Positions 30,412 to 44,000 of a stretch of 64,000 bases of DNA are shown here, piece after piece; the first letter of the stretch is position 1, and each line of letters begins with the position of its first letter. The notes beneath the pieces are model-generated. The model was not told the origin of the DNA. It saw only the letters and a list, made by a program, of their open reading frames with translations, and did no database searches. Made by a program: the position numbers and the translations under genes. The DNA is taken from the NCBI GenBank assembly GCA_030549335.1, contig CM060188.1, positions 5,518,001-5,582,000 of the forward strand, written 5' to 3'. Source of the DNA: Pontederia crassipes (taxonomy: Eukaryota > Streptophyta > Magnoliopsida > Commelinales > Pontederiaceae).

Positions 30412-31066
30412 GGCCGCGTTTGGTTGGGATTTTTCGCGAGAACATCGCGAAAAATTTCCAAACACCTTAAGTTCCCGTCACATGATTTTGACCAGAACAT
30501 TTTACAAAATGTTCTGACCAAAAGTCTTGCCATCGGCAAGAACTTTTCGAAGGCTAGAACTTTTTTTTCTTCTTCACGTCTTGTCAGTCGTAACTTTTGA
30601 CCTTTTTTTTATTTCATCCATTTTTTAATTATTATGTAATATAAGTATATATAATTTATAATACAATTAGTCATCTTATTAAATAAATGTTTAAATGTAA
30701 TTAATTAAAAGTTTACGTTGTAATAATTCTAAAATATTTTATAATAAAAATGTTCAATTATGTTAATAAAAAATTATATTATATTTGGATATTTAGATTT
30801 ACTATAATATTTAAAATTATAATATTAATAATATTTAATCAAATAAATAATAATTATTCAAATACCTATTAAACTTATCCAAATAAATAATAATAAAATA
30901 ATAAATTATAATTTTAGTTCTTACTTTTTATTCAAATACCTACTAAAATTTATCTATTAAATCAACTTTTGAAATTTCCATCGTTACACTTTTTCATCCA
31001 AACATCAACCCAAACTTTTCTATCACATCAATTAGTTCTCTCAATATTCTCGTACCAAACACAGCC
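30412..31066. mobile_element. PIF/Harbinger (Tourist-like) MITE
   Basis: The element is 655 bp. It begins GGCCGCGTTTGGT and ends ACCAAACACAGCC, giving 13-bp terminal inverted repeats with two mismatches. It is flanked by TTG on both sides (30409-30411 and 31067-31069). GG...GTTTGGT ends with a 3-bp duplication are typical of Tourist/PIF-Harbinger elements, although the usual duplication is TWA. The interior is AT-rich and non-coding. Confidence 0.7.
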
Positions 31067-31780
31067 TTGAGATATAATTTGATTTTCGTAGGATTAGATT
31101 TTAGTAGAGGTGCTTAACGGATTAGAGCCACTAATAGATTCGGTCAACCGGACGTTGATCGAATATTGGAAGGACCCGACCAGCCCGTTATGTTATCGAA
31201 CGGACATCTAACTGCTCAATAAATGTCTAATTTCGTTCACCCTGTTAAAACTTATCAGACCTTAACGATCGACTGAAATTAGATGAGTCAGGCTACTCCA
31301 TTAAATTTTTATATTTTTTACAATATCTTGAACAAATTATCCATCCAATACTATAGTAAATAATAAAAAATATCATAATATGTTGTTCCTTAATTTATTA
31401 TTATATATTTTCTCATTACGTTGTCAAATGTAAATTAGAGAGATAAAATATTTACGTGGTTCTACTTATGGCCTACGTATGAAATAGTTCAAAAATTCAT
31501 TGTGCTAAAAAAAATTACATATTCAGTATCATATTAAGTAAATTAATAAATTATTATTATTTTAATAAAAAGTAATGAACTAATAAATTAAATTAATAAA
31601 ATAGAAACTACTATTGTAGTAAGTTCAATTTATTAATAGTTAACGGACTAGACTAATGAGTGATTAATAAATTATTGGTTTGTCTGATATAGGCCCGAGC
31701 CCATTAAGAATATGGATGGGCCCGAGTCTAAACTCGGACGGATTAGCGACATGGACTTAGTGGATTGAAGTATTTAATGG
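31067..31780. other. AT-rich spacer upstream of UPF1
   Basis: No gene is seen. The segment holds TTAACGGA-type motifs at both ends (about 31116 and 31640) and several GGCCCGA/GGGCCCGA motifs towards the UPF1 promoter. These hint at another degenerate transposon, but ends and target duplication could not be fixed. Confidence 0.4.
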
Positions 31781-32005
31781 TTGAGTCGGCCCATGAAAAG
31801 CCCATATCGGCAATCTCTGGTCGCGATCTCGCCTATTCCCGCGATCCTCTTTGCATCTTTTTTCCTCATCGGCGTTTTTAACAATTTTTTTTTCCTTTCC
31901 TTTCGTCGTCGTCTCTTCCTCTTCCTCCACCCCAAATCATTAAACCCTAATCGAAGGCTGATAAGAGGAGGACGCGAGCGATCTGAGCCAACCCTAACCC
32001 AAGCC
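31700..32005 (+). promoter_or_regulatory. UPF1 promoter/5' UTR with TGGGCC-type motifs and a telo-box
   Basis: Upstream of the UPF1 ATG are several GGGCCC/GGCCCA motifs (about 31715, 31786; AGCCCAT at 31799), like the plant site II element TGGGCC/T. At 31942-31950 lies AAACCCTAA, a telo-box. This pairing is known from plant housekeeping and translation-related genes. A T/C-rich leader at about 31855-31935 fits the 5' UTR. No clear TATA box is seen. Confidence 0.5.
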
Positions 32006-35000
32006 ATGTCCGGCCAATCGGTCGACAACCTCTACGAGACGGCTTCGCAGCCGGACACCGGCAGCGAGGCCTACAACTTCCTCGAATTCAGCACCCAGGG
32101 CGACGACGAGGACTTCGTCTACCCCGAGTTCCGAGAGCTATCCCAGCCCTCCCGGTCCTCCGCCTGGCCACCGCCGGAGCCCCTGCCGGACTCCTCCGCC
32201 CCCGCCGATCTCCAGTCCCCGCGCTCTGCAGAAACCGCGTCCCCGCCCGTAGTGGGTATCTCTTCCTCCTCTTCCAAGGGCCGGGGGCGCTCCGGCGCCC
32301 ATGGTGTCAGCAATTCGGCTGGCGTTGATGCCCTGACGGCTGGATTGAGTGGGCTTAACTTCGAGGAAACTGGGGACGACGAGGGGTATGAGTTCGGGAA
32401 GGGTGACTTCACCGAGCATGCGTGCCGGTACTGCGGGGTGCAGAACCCAGCTTGTGTTGTGCGCTGCAACATCCCATCTTGCCGCAAGTGGTTTTGTAAC
32501 TCCAGGGGAAGTACCTCGGGTTCGCACATTGTCAATCACTTGGTATGCAGGCGATGGACTAATAGCCATTACATTAATTTTCTCTCTCGGCATTTGAGCA
32601 ATTATGCAACGTTTGTTCATAAGAAAATTGCATAGCTGTAAGAAATTCATTGTATTTAAGGTTCTCAGTGGAATCTTAATGGACTTAGGTATTAGAATGC
32701 TCACATTATGCAAGTGTGTCACCTGCTTTGTCGTGCAAAATATGCAATTATTTTTCTTTTTCCTCCTCTTCCTTGAACAGCTCATTGATTAACTTGGTCA
32801 TTTGCGCAATTCGTTGAATTATTACAAGTTCTATTTTCCTTTCAAGGGAATTCGTCACTCTATATTGTTACTGAAGGGACAAGCATAACCTTCATGATCT
32901 GGACATATTTCCGCATGAAATATTGGTTTTAATCCCTGATGGTTCACATTGTTGCATAATCAAGTGGCCGTAGTACACACCTAGAATATAATTGAAATCT
33001 CATCTGTGCTTTTGGAAAAAGCTGAAACCTTTGTTCTCAGAACCTCAAATATTTCAATGATTATTGAAGCTTTCCAGGTTATTATGAATTCAGATTCTCT
33101 TAAAAAATGATTGATTTTGATGTGCACATAGAACTTTTAATATTTCAGATACAACAACAACAAAGCCTTATCCCACTAGGTGGGGTCGGCTAAACTTTTA
33201 ATATTTCAGATATATTAAAAAAAATATACTGACTCTCAGTACACACATGCCATGTAGGTTATACGAATTGACATTAAATTTGTTGTTGTTTATGGGAATG
33301 ATTTTCATTAACTTGCTACCTGTGCTCATATTTTATGATGGAACTAGAATTTCATAGATTTAAAGAGTTCTTGTGTGTTTTTTTTTTCAAAAAGACAAGT
33401 GAATCATGTCAATTAACTTTTGAAGTTTGTGATCTGGTGCTGGAACCAGTTTACCAAACTGCATTTATGTGGCTTGGCAGCAAAAAGTATACTCATTTAT
33501 TTTTATACATATATCTAGTGTTTCGCTAGCAGTGATGAGATACCGTATCTATTATTTGCTCTTTATAGCTTTTCAGGGATGCTGTGTATCAATAATGTTC
33601 CCCTAATATCTAAAAGGGTCGTCATTGCCGCATTCAAATCTTCATTTTGTAGTTGTGAAGGAAAATGTTTTTCATTGTCACTCATCTTGCAGTGTTGATA
33701 GATATCGCAGATTTACAAAATATTTGTAACCAATTACATAAAATATACATCAATTTTGTTGTTATCAGAGACCTGTTTTATAATTCTCGTTTTAATTTTT
33801 TTGCCTTAGGATCTATGCTATGTGAAACTTAATTGCTTAAGGGTGTAAATCACTAGAAAAAAAAAATACATTAATGGCTAGAAAAATTTTGTCGTTGATA
33901 ATAAGGGTGTAAATCACTAGCTTATCTTTGGCCTGAGGAGTTCGTGTTACTCTGTGATTGCAGATTTGTATTGATGTTATGTAAAATTGCTTATTATGTA
34001 AGATGCTTTAGTTTAAAATTTTAGGTGGATCAATCAGATAGAAATGCTCTTGATTTTAGTTGTAGCCTTGAATTGTTTTTTATCATCAATTATGAAGACT
34101 ATTACCTAGACACCCATAAATTTTGTCACGTTGCTGCTGAGGGTGCAAATTATCTGATCTGGCATTTGTTTGTATGCTTGAAATTTCTAGATTCTGGTAT
34201 TAGAATTCACATGATCATGGCCAACTAATCACCAGTGTGAAGTCATCTCATTATAACTCATTGAACAATCATTTGTGCTCTCTCATGTGATGTTTATTGA
34301 GTGATGCCTGGCCTCTCATTTTTGGAAATTAGCAAGTGTTATTGATTGATATGTTTACTTTAAATATTTATATCATAACTTCATTTATATTAGGGAATAG
34401 AAGATCTAACAAGAATAAAAAATAGATCACCTGCAAGTCACATTTTTTATATATTTGCAATCAGTTAAGATTTCTAAAATGTGAAGAAAGCAGAAAGGAT
34501 CTGAAAAGAATACTTTTCCTTTGTCTTTTTCCTTGGTTGAGACTTTTCCTTTGTTTTTGTGGGTGTATAAGTTCAGCAGTATCAGTTCTTAACTTTCTAT
34601 TCTCTTCTTTTTTTGTTTCCAGGTACGAGCAAAACATAAGGAAGTTTGTCTTCACAAGGATAGTCCGTTAGGAGAAACAATCCTTGAATGCTATAATTGT
34701 GGCTGCCGCAATGTTTTCCTTCTTGGCTTTATCTCTGCCAAAACAGAAAGTGTGGTTGTTCTCTTGTGCAGAGAACCATGCTTGAATGTCAATGCCTTGA
34801 AAGACATGAATTGGGATCTCAGCCAATGGTGTCCGCTTATAGATGATAGGTGTTTTCTACCTTGGCTTGTGAAGGTTTGCTTATATTACTGCCATATTCT
34901 ATTTCGGCTTACAAGTCACATATTGACCATTGAAGGTATGTTTTCTTTTCAACTTTTCAGGTTCCTTCAGAACAGGAGCAGTTGCGAGCTCGCCAGATCA

Positions 35001-38000
35001 GTGCTCAACAAATTAACAAAGTAGAAGAACTTTGGAAGACAAATCCTGAGGCTTCTTTAGAAGATCTTGAGAAGCCTGGTGTTGATGATGAACCTCAGCC
35101 TGTATCCTTGAAGTACGAAGATGCATATCAGGTATGCTCCAATACGTATCATTATTGTAGTGTAGGAATTTAAGACTAGCTTAATACTGGTTGCAGTTTG
35201 TACTCTGTGCTCACATTTTAGTTACTACATGACTTTTGTCTCGCAGTATCAAAATGTATTTGCACCACTTATTAAACTTGAAGCTGATTATGATAAGGTA
35301 TGCATTATGTTCTCAAAGTGCAGACATTTATTTTATTGTTTTTGGTTGTTTATTTTTTGAAAGATAGTGTTTTGGCATTTTTAAAATAGCTTATTTCATG
35401 AGAAGACATTTATGCGTCATATGCAATGTTTCTTGCGAAATACTAATTTCAAGTGTATTTTTGTTAGATGATGAAAGAGTCACAAAGTAAAGATAACTTG
35501 ACCATACGCTGGGATATTGGTCTCAACAAGAAGCGTGTTGCCTACTTTGTCTTTCCTAAGGTTCTCCCGTTCTCTTGGACTCTGTATTTTCTATTAGTAT
35601 TGTAAAGATCTGAAATTTCTACTTAAATAATTTGAATGTCTTAGACTATGGCTAGTTGTACTTATCAATAAAAACTATGGCTAGTTGTACTCTGGACTAA
35701 TAAGAATGTCTTGTTATTCATAGGAAGATAATGAACTCAGGTTGGTTCCTGGAGATGAGTTGCGGTTGCGATATTCAGGCGATGCAACTCATCCTGCATG
35801 GCAGTCGGTTGGGCATGTGGTATGTTTTCATTTTACAGTTTATATTTTTCATAAGATAGATATCGTTCATCGTGATTCTAAAATCTGCTCAAATCTTTCT
35901 TCTTCCAATGAATTTAATGATACTTACATTGTCAACTATGTCAATACTTCGTATGCAGATTAAATTGACTGCACAAGAAGAGGTTGCACTTGAACTTCGT
36001 GCAAGTCAGGTATGCACACTATATGCTCTTTATCACTCTTTTTCTTCATTTCATTTTGTGTCAGCCCTTGGAGAATCACATTATTTTGCTCGTTGACAGG
36101 GTGTTCCTGTTGATATCATTCATGGGTTTAGTGTTGATTTTGTCTGGAAGAGTACTAGTTTTGATAGAATGCAAGGAGCTATGAAGACGTTTGCTGTAGA
36201 TGAAACTAGTGTCAGTGGGTAGGTTGGCGTCAGCTGTCAAATAATAATTGATGTTTACTGTCATTTGAATGCTATATTATATAGGTGGATTCTTTAGTTA
36301 CTGTTGGTCACTATTTCTTGCACATTTCTGCAGTTATATATATCATCACCTTTTAGGCCATGAAGTTGAACTCCAAGTACTTCGTAGCGCGCTACCTCGT
36401 CGCTTTGGTGCACCTGGTCTACCCGAACTAAATGCATCACAAGTGGGTCCTTTATTTTGTCTACTCTTTCATGTAATCAGGATGCCACAATAGTTTTTGT
36501 AAGCTTGAAAACTAGGAAAAAATCTTTTCTTTTTAAATAATGAGTATTGCAATTAACTATTAGCAGGTCCGCATTTCACTTTTACTCTGTTGCATTATTT
36601 GTTTGCCCTACAACTTTTAGGGGTATCCTTTTCATTTCACCTCTAAAGTTTTTAGTACAATAAAAAATTAATTATTAGGCACTGGCACATGGTGATTTTT
36701 CTTTATTTCCACTTGAAGCTGTTTATCAATATCTTAAGACTAAAATGAGAACACTTCTAGTTGTAGATTTTTTAAAAAAATGTCTGAAGAATAATTTGAC
36801 ATTGAGAAAAAATGGAAATGTATACTTCAAAAGAAAAAGGAAATGTATCCCAAGTATAATATGGATATCTCTTGGTCAAAGATACTATGTAGAAATTTAT
36901 TTGGTTTGCTTTCTTTAATATTCTTTTTATTTTCATGTTTCCCTTTAGATATGCACTGGAAGGATCCTCCTGAATGTTTTATCTAAAATATAATATAACT
37001 AGTTGTTTTTCTCTTTACATTTGTTGGCTTTGGTTTTAATCAATGACTTTTCTGACACAATGTTTTGATGTTTTCTGTTGATGTGGATGAACAACTTTTG
37101 TATGTGAATTCATGTGATTTATAGCCTAATGTGTTTATTACGTTACTGTAGCAACGCCAGTGCTGTCTCAGTCTACTTATGTGCATGTTGTTAAATAGGC
37201 TGCATTTCTTGATAATTTTTTAGAATAATTTTGGCTATATTATACTGTGGCAACACTAATGTTGCAATTTGTGACTCAGTCTACTATGTGTATGTTAAAT
37301 AGGCTGTGCCCCTTGATAATTTTTTAGAACCATTTTGTCTACAAAAGATTCTCCCCGCTACTGATACTTTTCCCTGAAACATGTCACTCTTTTCACGGAC
37401 ATTTTTTCTTTTTGTTGACAGGTTTTTGCTGTGAAAAGTGTACTTCAGAAGCCAATAAGTTTAATACAGGGTCCTCCTGGCACGGGGAAAACTGTGACAT
37501 CTGCAGCAATTGTATACCACATGGCAAAACAAGGACAAGGACAGGTAAATTTCTAATCTGACATTAGCAAGATGGAAAAACCCTCTGTAAAAGTAGGAAA
37601 AATCTGACATGGAATTTCATTATAGGTGCTGGTATGTGCCCCAAGCAATGTGGCTGTTGATCAGCTAGCTGAGAAGATTAGTTCAACTGGTTTGAAGGTA
37701 GAGATTTCCTGATTTTATTTTCATATTGATTCGTGTCTTTCAGTTATCCTCAATGCTTATGGTCTGATACTATCTTGCTCGTTTGTCCTGTTGAGATCTC
37801 TTCTTGGTAACTGAGTTGAATGTTCGAGTTTTTCTTGTCATGATTGCACCATTCTTCATTATAACTGTTGAATTGTTTCATAATGATAATGAGCTTTTGT
37901 GCATTCAATTCAATTGCGTAGTTCATATTCTGTTGTCGACTCTCTTTGGCTGCATACTGTTTCAGGGTCTGCGATTTTAAGTAATGCAGTTCTTGCTAAT

Positions 38001-41000
38001 ATGTGGTTTCACGTAGGTCTTCCAACTTTTGTCTTCTCAGAATGGTTTTAGGAAGATTTCCTCAAAGTTCATTATCATGTGTGTCTGTGTGAACATTTCT
38101 CTATAATGCAGCTTATTATCTGGCCAGAAGAAAGTGAAACTGCCAATAGAAAATTGAACCTAATCAGTTCTGTATCCAGAGTTGTTATTGAACTTTCTTA
38201 ATGTACCTCCTCAAAAAAACTTTATCTGATTTATTGCTTTTGGGTTTAATTTTTTCTGAGTTTTTGAGTCTGCAACAATTACACATACTGATGTCTGTTA
38301 GTTTCTCGAACAATGCTCAGGTTGTACGACTCTGTGCTAAGTCGAGAGAAGCTGTCATGTCTCCTGTGGAGCATCTAACGCTCCACTATCAGGTATCTGA
38401 AGCTACCATAATCCTTGGATTTTAATTACACAAATCCTCATCAAAAGCAACTTTGTGGACAACACCATTGATATTTCTGCAGGTCCGCCATCTTGATACA
38501 TCTGACAAGAGTGAACTTCATAAACTCCAGCTGCTAAAGGATGAACAAGGTGGACGCCTTTTAAATTCATAGTACAATGCAAAGTTCTGATATACTTTCC
38601 CTTCTTGGTACCCACTGCATATTTTATTGGTAAACCTTTGTTTTTAACATATATAAATAGGTATTGAGGTGCATGATATGATAAGGTCTTAACCGATGGC
38701 ACTTTTATGATACACAATGAAAAGCCATAATTGTTCAGTGAGGCTTCATGAGTATGCATTTCTTTTCTCAACTACTGATGTTTATGCATCTTTCTTTTAG
38801 GTGAATTATCAAGCAGCGATGAAAAGAAGTTCAAGGCTTTAAAACGGGCCACTGAAAGGGAAATATTGCAGAGTGCTGATGTGATTTGTAGCACATGTGT
38901 TGGTGCAGGAGATCCCAGGCTCACAAATTTTCGCTTCCGCCAGGTAATTCACATATTTGTTTTTTTTATGATATCTTGAGAAGGAATATTGTCATCCCAT
39001 CTGTATATCTCTTACCAGAATGTTTACCGTATATCAGGTGCTTATTGATGAATCCACACAGTCAACGGAACCTGAGTGCCTTATTCCATTGGTTCTTGGA
39101 GTGAAACAGGTAGTTGAACAGTAACCATTGTAGTTAAATGTCGTTGCTTTTGTTAATATGTTCTTGTTGTCGATACCAGGTTGTTCTTGTTGGTGATCAT
39201 TGTCAACTCGGGCCTGTCATAATGTGTAAAAAGGCAGCTCGTGCTGGTTTAGCACAATCTCTTTTTGAGCGCCTTGTGCTTCTTGGACATAAACCTTTTA
39301 GATTACAGGTGAGACCAGTTAGTGTTCTTATGCTTGTCTTTCAGGATTTGATCATTCATTTATTTCACATGATATATTTCAAGGGAATATTTCTTGTCCT
39401 TTGTTCAGATTATAAGAAAGAGATTACCTGAATACAATTTCTAGAGAACCTGCTCGACTGAAACTTCGATGCATCTGGAATAAGAACCATAAACACATAT
39501 ATGATTTTCTTTAGTGGAAAACTTGATAGTGCTAAAAAGCTATTCAATTTCCTTTTGAGCGATGGCACTTAAATTTGATGTTGAGGATGTTATCAATGAA
39601 ATCCTGTTATTCACTAAAGGGTAGCATTTGAAGGAAGCTATTCAATTTTCTCTTAGTTTATGTTCACTTTTTTTGTGAAATATTTATTTCATTTTTTATT
39701 AGTTGCTTGATAAGTGACATTCTTTATGTTAAGTATCATAGCTGATGTTATCATGTCAAATTTCCTCATTAGCATTATATTGCGCTCCCACATTTCAATT
39801 GAATTTTACTTATTGTTTTTGCTACCTTAGTGATGGGTGTAACAATGGCTCCATATTGTTACCACTGTTGGGGGAGATTTAAGCTGTTATGCTCCCCAAA
39901 TTTGGATTAGTAATAAAACTAGAAGCTTTCTAGGTTCAGAGTTACCGCCTGAAATATAGGCACGGAACCTTTCAAAATAAGAAAGCGTATATGCATCTTC
40001 AATGTTGTCTATGGTAAAGCTGATTTGACTGTTGAAAATAGATTGGCATGCTGGTTTATAATATTAGTGCTTTCTATATCCAGAATGTAGCTTAATACAA
40101 TCAGTGCATTATTGTAAATTGTGACAGAATAGAGTGGCACATTTATTGCATAACATTATTGACCAATGCTTGTCCCTGAACCTCAGTAATCGTTAGTTAT
40201 TAGGTATCATGATCTGGAGCTTAGGGCAACACAAGAAGATTTTTTGTAGGGGATTGTTGAGGAGGGATGTTTCTGACCAGTCCCTTGTCGAAGAAACAAC
40301 CTTAACATGCATTAGATTTTATGATAAAGAGTGGACATTGTTAAGACAGTGAGGAAACTAAGATGGAGAGGGATGATGGAGGGAGGGAGTGAGATCTTGG
40401 TGCTTGTCTTTTAAGTAGATTCTCCATGGTGATGTTATCACTAGATTTTTGTTTCTTTGGAGCTTGGTTGTAAGTAGTGATTTCCTTTCTCTAATGACAT
40501 TCCTGCTTGCTGTTTGAATTGTTATTTTGTGGGTGTAACCTGAAGATAATTTCTAATTTCTCTTTTTCCTCTTAAAAAATTCTATTTCTTGTTTTGCAGG
40601 TCCAGTATCGGATGCATCCTTCCCTTTCAGAATTCCCTTCAAATAGCTTCTATGAGGGTACCCTTCAGAATGGAGTGACCATTAATGAAAGACAATGTCC
40701 AGGCATTGATTTTCCATGGCCCGTTCCAAACCGGCCTATGTTCTTTTATGTACAGGTATTGAACCTAACTTTGCATTCTTTTGCGTTCCACAAGATTCTT
40801 TAGATGCCTGCATGTTAAGGATTCTAAGAAGCTACTTCCTTTTTGTAGATGGGTCAAGAGGAAATTAGTGCCAGTGGAACATCGTATCTCAATAGAACTG
40901 AGGCTGCAAATGTTGAAAAAATTGTTACTACTTTTTTGAGAAGCGGAGTTGTGCCTAGCCAGGTATTGCTTTTTTCTTACATAGCAAAGCTTATGAACAT

Positions 41001-44000
41001 TTTGGCTTCAATTAGTCAGGTTAATCTTTATTTAATGCTGCAGATTGGAGTGATTACGCCATATGAGGGACAAAGGGCGTATATTGTGAACTATATGTCA
41101 AGGAATGGTGCTCTAAGACAACAGTTGTACAAAGAAATTGAGGTCTGAGTTTGGTCCCTTCATTTCGATAGCCCTGCTGTAAACTATTTCAAGAAATATA
41201 TTTTGCCTTTTGCAGGTTGCAAGTGTTGACTCATTCCAAGGGAGAGAAAAAGATTACATTATTTTATCTTGTGTAAGGAGCAATGAGCATCAGGTTCGTT
41301 TTTTCTTGTGACATTGGACACTGTTGATGGGCATATATTCGGTTTTGATGTTATGGTTGTTAACCCAGTGACTAATCAGTCGTGTATACCTTGCTTTTCT
41401 TAGTTTGTTCAAAAGTTTAGGACATCAAACTAATTCCATCCAACAATAGTTGCTATGAAGTAATTCTGGAACCTACTTATTTGATGTCTCGTCTTAATAC
41501 AAACTTACCCAATGGTGGGTTTTTTATCAAACTTATTGAAATGTATTGTGCTAAGATTAGGAATGATTAGATAAGATTAGATATAAGATTACTCAATGAC
41601 GGATGTTGAGATGGATGTGTGGTCATACAAGATTAGATAAGATTAGGAATGACCATATACGTGAACGAGTCGGAGTGGCTCCTATTAGTGAGAAAATGGT
41701 AGAGAATCGTTTGAGATGGTTTGGTCATATTCAGAGAAGACCATTAGATGCGCCAGTAAGAAGACAACAACAACAACAACAAAGCCTTATCCCACTAGGT
41801 GGGGTCGGCTACATGGATCATACGACGCCATTCCGCTCTATTAGTAGCCCTTGCTCATTTAACACCGCCAGTAAGAAGAGTAGATCAAATAATCTGGAGT
41901 CCGATTAAAAGAGGGAGAGGGAGGCCAAGGCGGACACTTGGCGAACTAATAGAGCAAGATCTATTGGTGAATAATATACCGAAAGGTTTGGTTACTAATA
42001 GAGCGGAATGACGTCGTATGATTCATGTAGCCGACCCCACCTAGTGGGATAAGGCTTTGTTGTTGTTGTTGTTGTTGTTGTATTGAAATGTATTGTGCAG
42101 ATTTAGTCCCATGATTGACAGATTAACATAGCAATTCTGCTTATTTTGGATTTGCTCTTAATTGATTAGAATGCCTGATGGATTACGGTGACAATGTCTT
42201 GTGAATGTCCTTTCTAATGCAGTTAACTACAATTCATGCTTTGCTCTAAAAAACATGCTTTTAGGAAATAATCAAATCACTAAACTGGTATCATGTATAA
42301 AGTTAAGGACTATTTTCTGTTGTTGTATGTATTCTTTATTCCTTAACAGTTTTTTTATTGTTGTGAAACTCATTAATCATGTTCTTTCTTTATAGGGCAT
42401 TGGTTTCCTTAATGATCCACGTAGGCTGAATGTTGCACTAACTCGTGCACGTTACGGTATTGTTATTCTTGGCAATCCCAAGGTCTTAAGCAAACAACCA
42501 CTTTGGAATTGCTTATTGACACATTATAAGGTATGCATTCATCTTCTGTGGTAAATTTGTGGATAAAAATCTGATATTTTTTGGATAACGTCTTCTCCAA
42601 TTTGAAGCAACCTAGAATCCGAACCTCACATTTTTGTACAGGCCTTTCACATTTTTAATTCACTTTTATTCTGGAAAAGAAGTTGTGTGATGCTATGATG
42701 TTCTTGTGTGGGTTTCTATTGCCATGTCCGTTTTAACCAATGATTAAGGTTGCTCTGGACTGGGGTGTGCCATCCTGTGGTAGGCATGATGCTGCTGAAT
42801 GCCGTACTGTGCAGCAAGCCCTTTTAATAATATTTTGAACACCAAGGTGTAGTTAGCTGGTGAATGATTTGTACTTGGATATACTTCTGACTATGGTAAC
42901 AGATCTTAGAGAAGGAAAGCCAGACAAATGACTTGTAAAAGCTTTTTTATGTTTGTTGCTGAAGAAGAATGCCAACAGATTCAAGGACCAGAAGGTAGTG
43001 TTCATGAGAGAGGGTGAGGGAAGAAATGCAATTACATAAGGGGGACGAGAGGGTGAGGGAAATGCAATTACATAAGAGAGAGGTTGAGGGAAATGCAAGT
43101 ACATAAGGGAGAGGGTGAGGGAAATGCAATTACATAAGGGTGAGGGTGAGGGAAATGCAATTACATAAGGGTGAGGGGTGGGAGGCACCTGTTTTACTTA
43201 TTGTAGTGCCAATTTTCTGTTCATACCTATTCATTCTTTAGTACTGTCCTATTTTTGCTCTTTTCCTTTTAGTGATTCTCACGGGTTTCACCTGAGTACA
43301 TGTTTCTTTCTCGGTGGGAAGCATATTTTTTCCTTATCATAGTGCCATTTTTCAGTTCACGCCAATTAGTTCTTTTAGTTCATTTTTACTCTATCCCTTG
43401 TAGTGATGCTTATGGCCCTCACCTACATACTCGTCTCTTTCTTAACTTTCCATTTTGTAACACCCACAGCTTATAGTCTTTTTTTCTGTTTGTAACACCA
43501 TTGTCTTTCTTGTTCCTAGTGTTCTCTTTCACGCTTTAATGGTTCTACTGTTCTCAATTAAAGCAAAAACTTCCCCTCAAAAAAAAAAAAATTTAAAGCA
43601 AAAACTTGGGAGAAAATCACACTGGTCTTTTGCTAGCACCTGCTCAATTCACTTCACAGTGGCCCATGTATCTTTAGAATGCTTTTCTAAAGCAGTTATT
43701 AATAATTTTATTCTTCAAATAATGAATGTTTCTCTCTACTTATCATGCAAGAATGGCTTGTTAATTTACTTGTTATTTGTCTTCCTCCTCTTAAGAGGTG
43801 GAGAGGGTAGTTTTATTCATATTGTGAATTATGTTTAAGCATGAAGAATCTCATACTTCGACTTACAAATGTGGTGTATTACTTGTGCACCATGAGGTTC
43901 TCGTTGTCATTCACTTTTTATTTGCTGGTAGTAAATGGATTCTTTTTACAAGTAAATGGATATTTTTTTAAAGTCAACGCACTTTACCTTTCCAATTTGA

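Noticed and set aside
31100-31760. A third member of the hAT MITE family (TAGAGGTGCTTAAC at 31104)
   Set aside because: No matching inverted right end or target duplication was found.
31781-32005. N-terminal extension of UPF1 (frame open from 31781)
   Set aside because: The extension is Phe/Leu/Arg-rich UTR-like sequence; the known UPF1 start [17 protein letters not shown] matches the ATG at 32006.
43006-43175. Regular repeats resembling a CRISPR array
   Set aside because: Contiguous minisatellite without unique spacers, in an intron of a plant gene.
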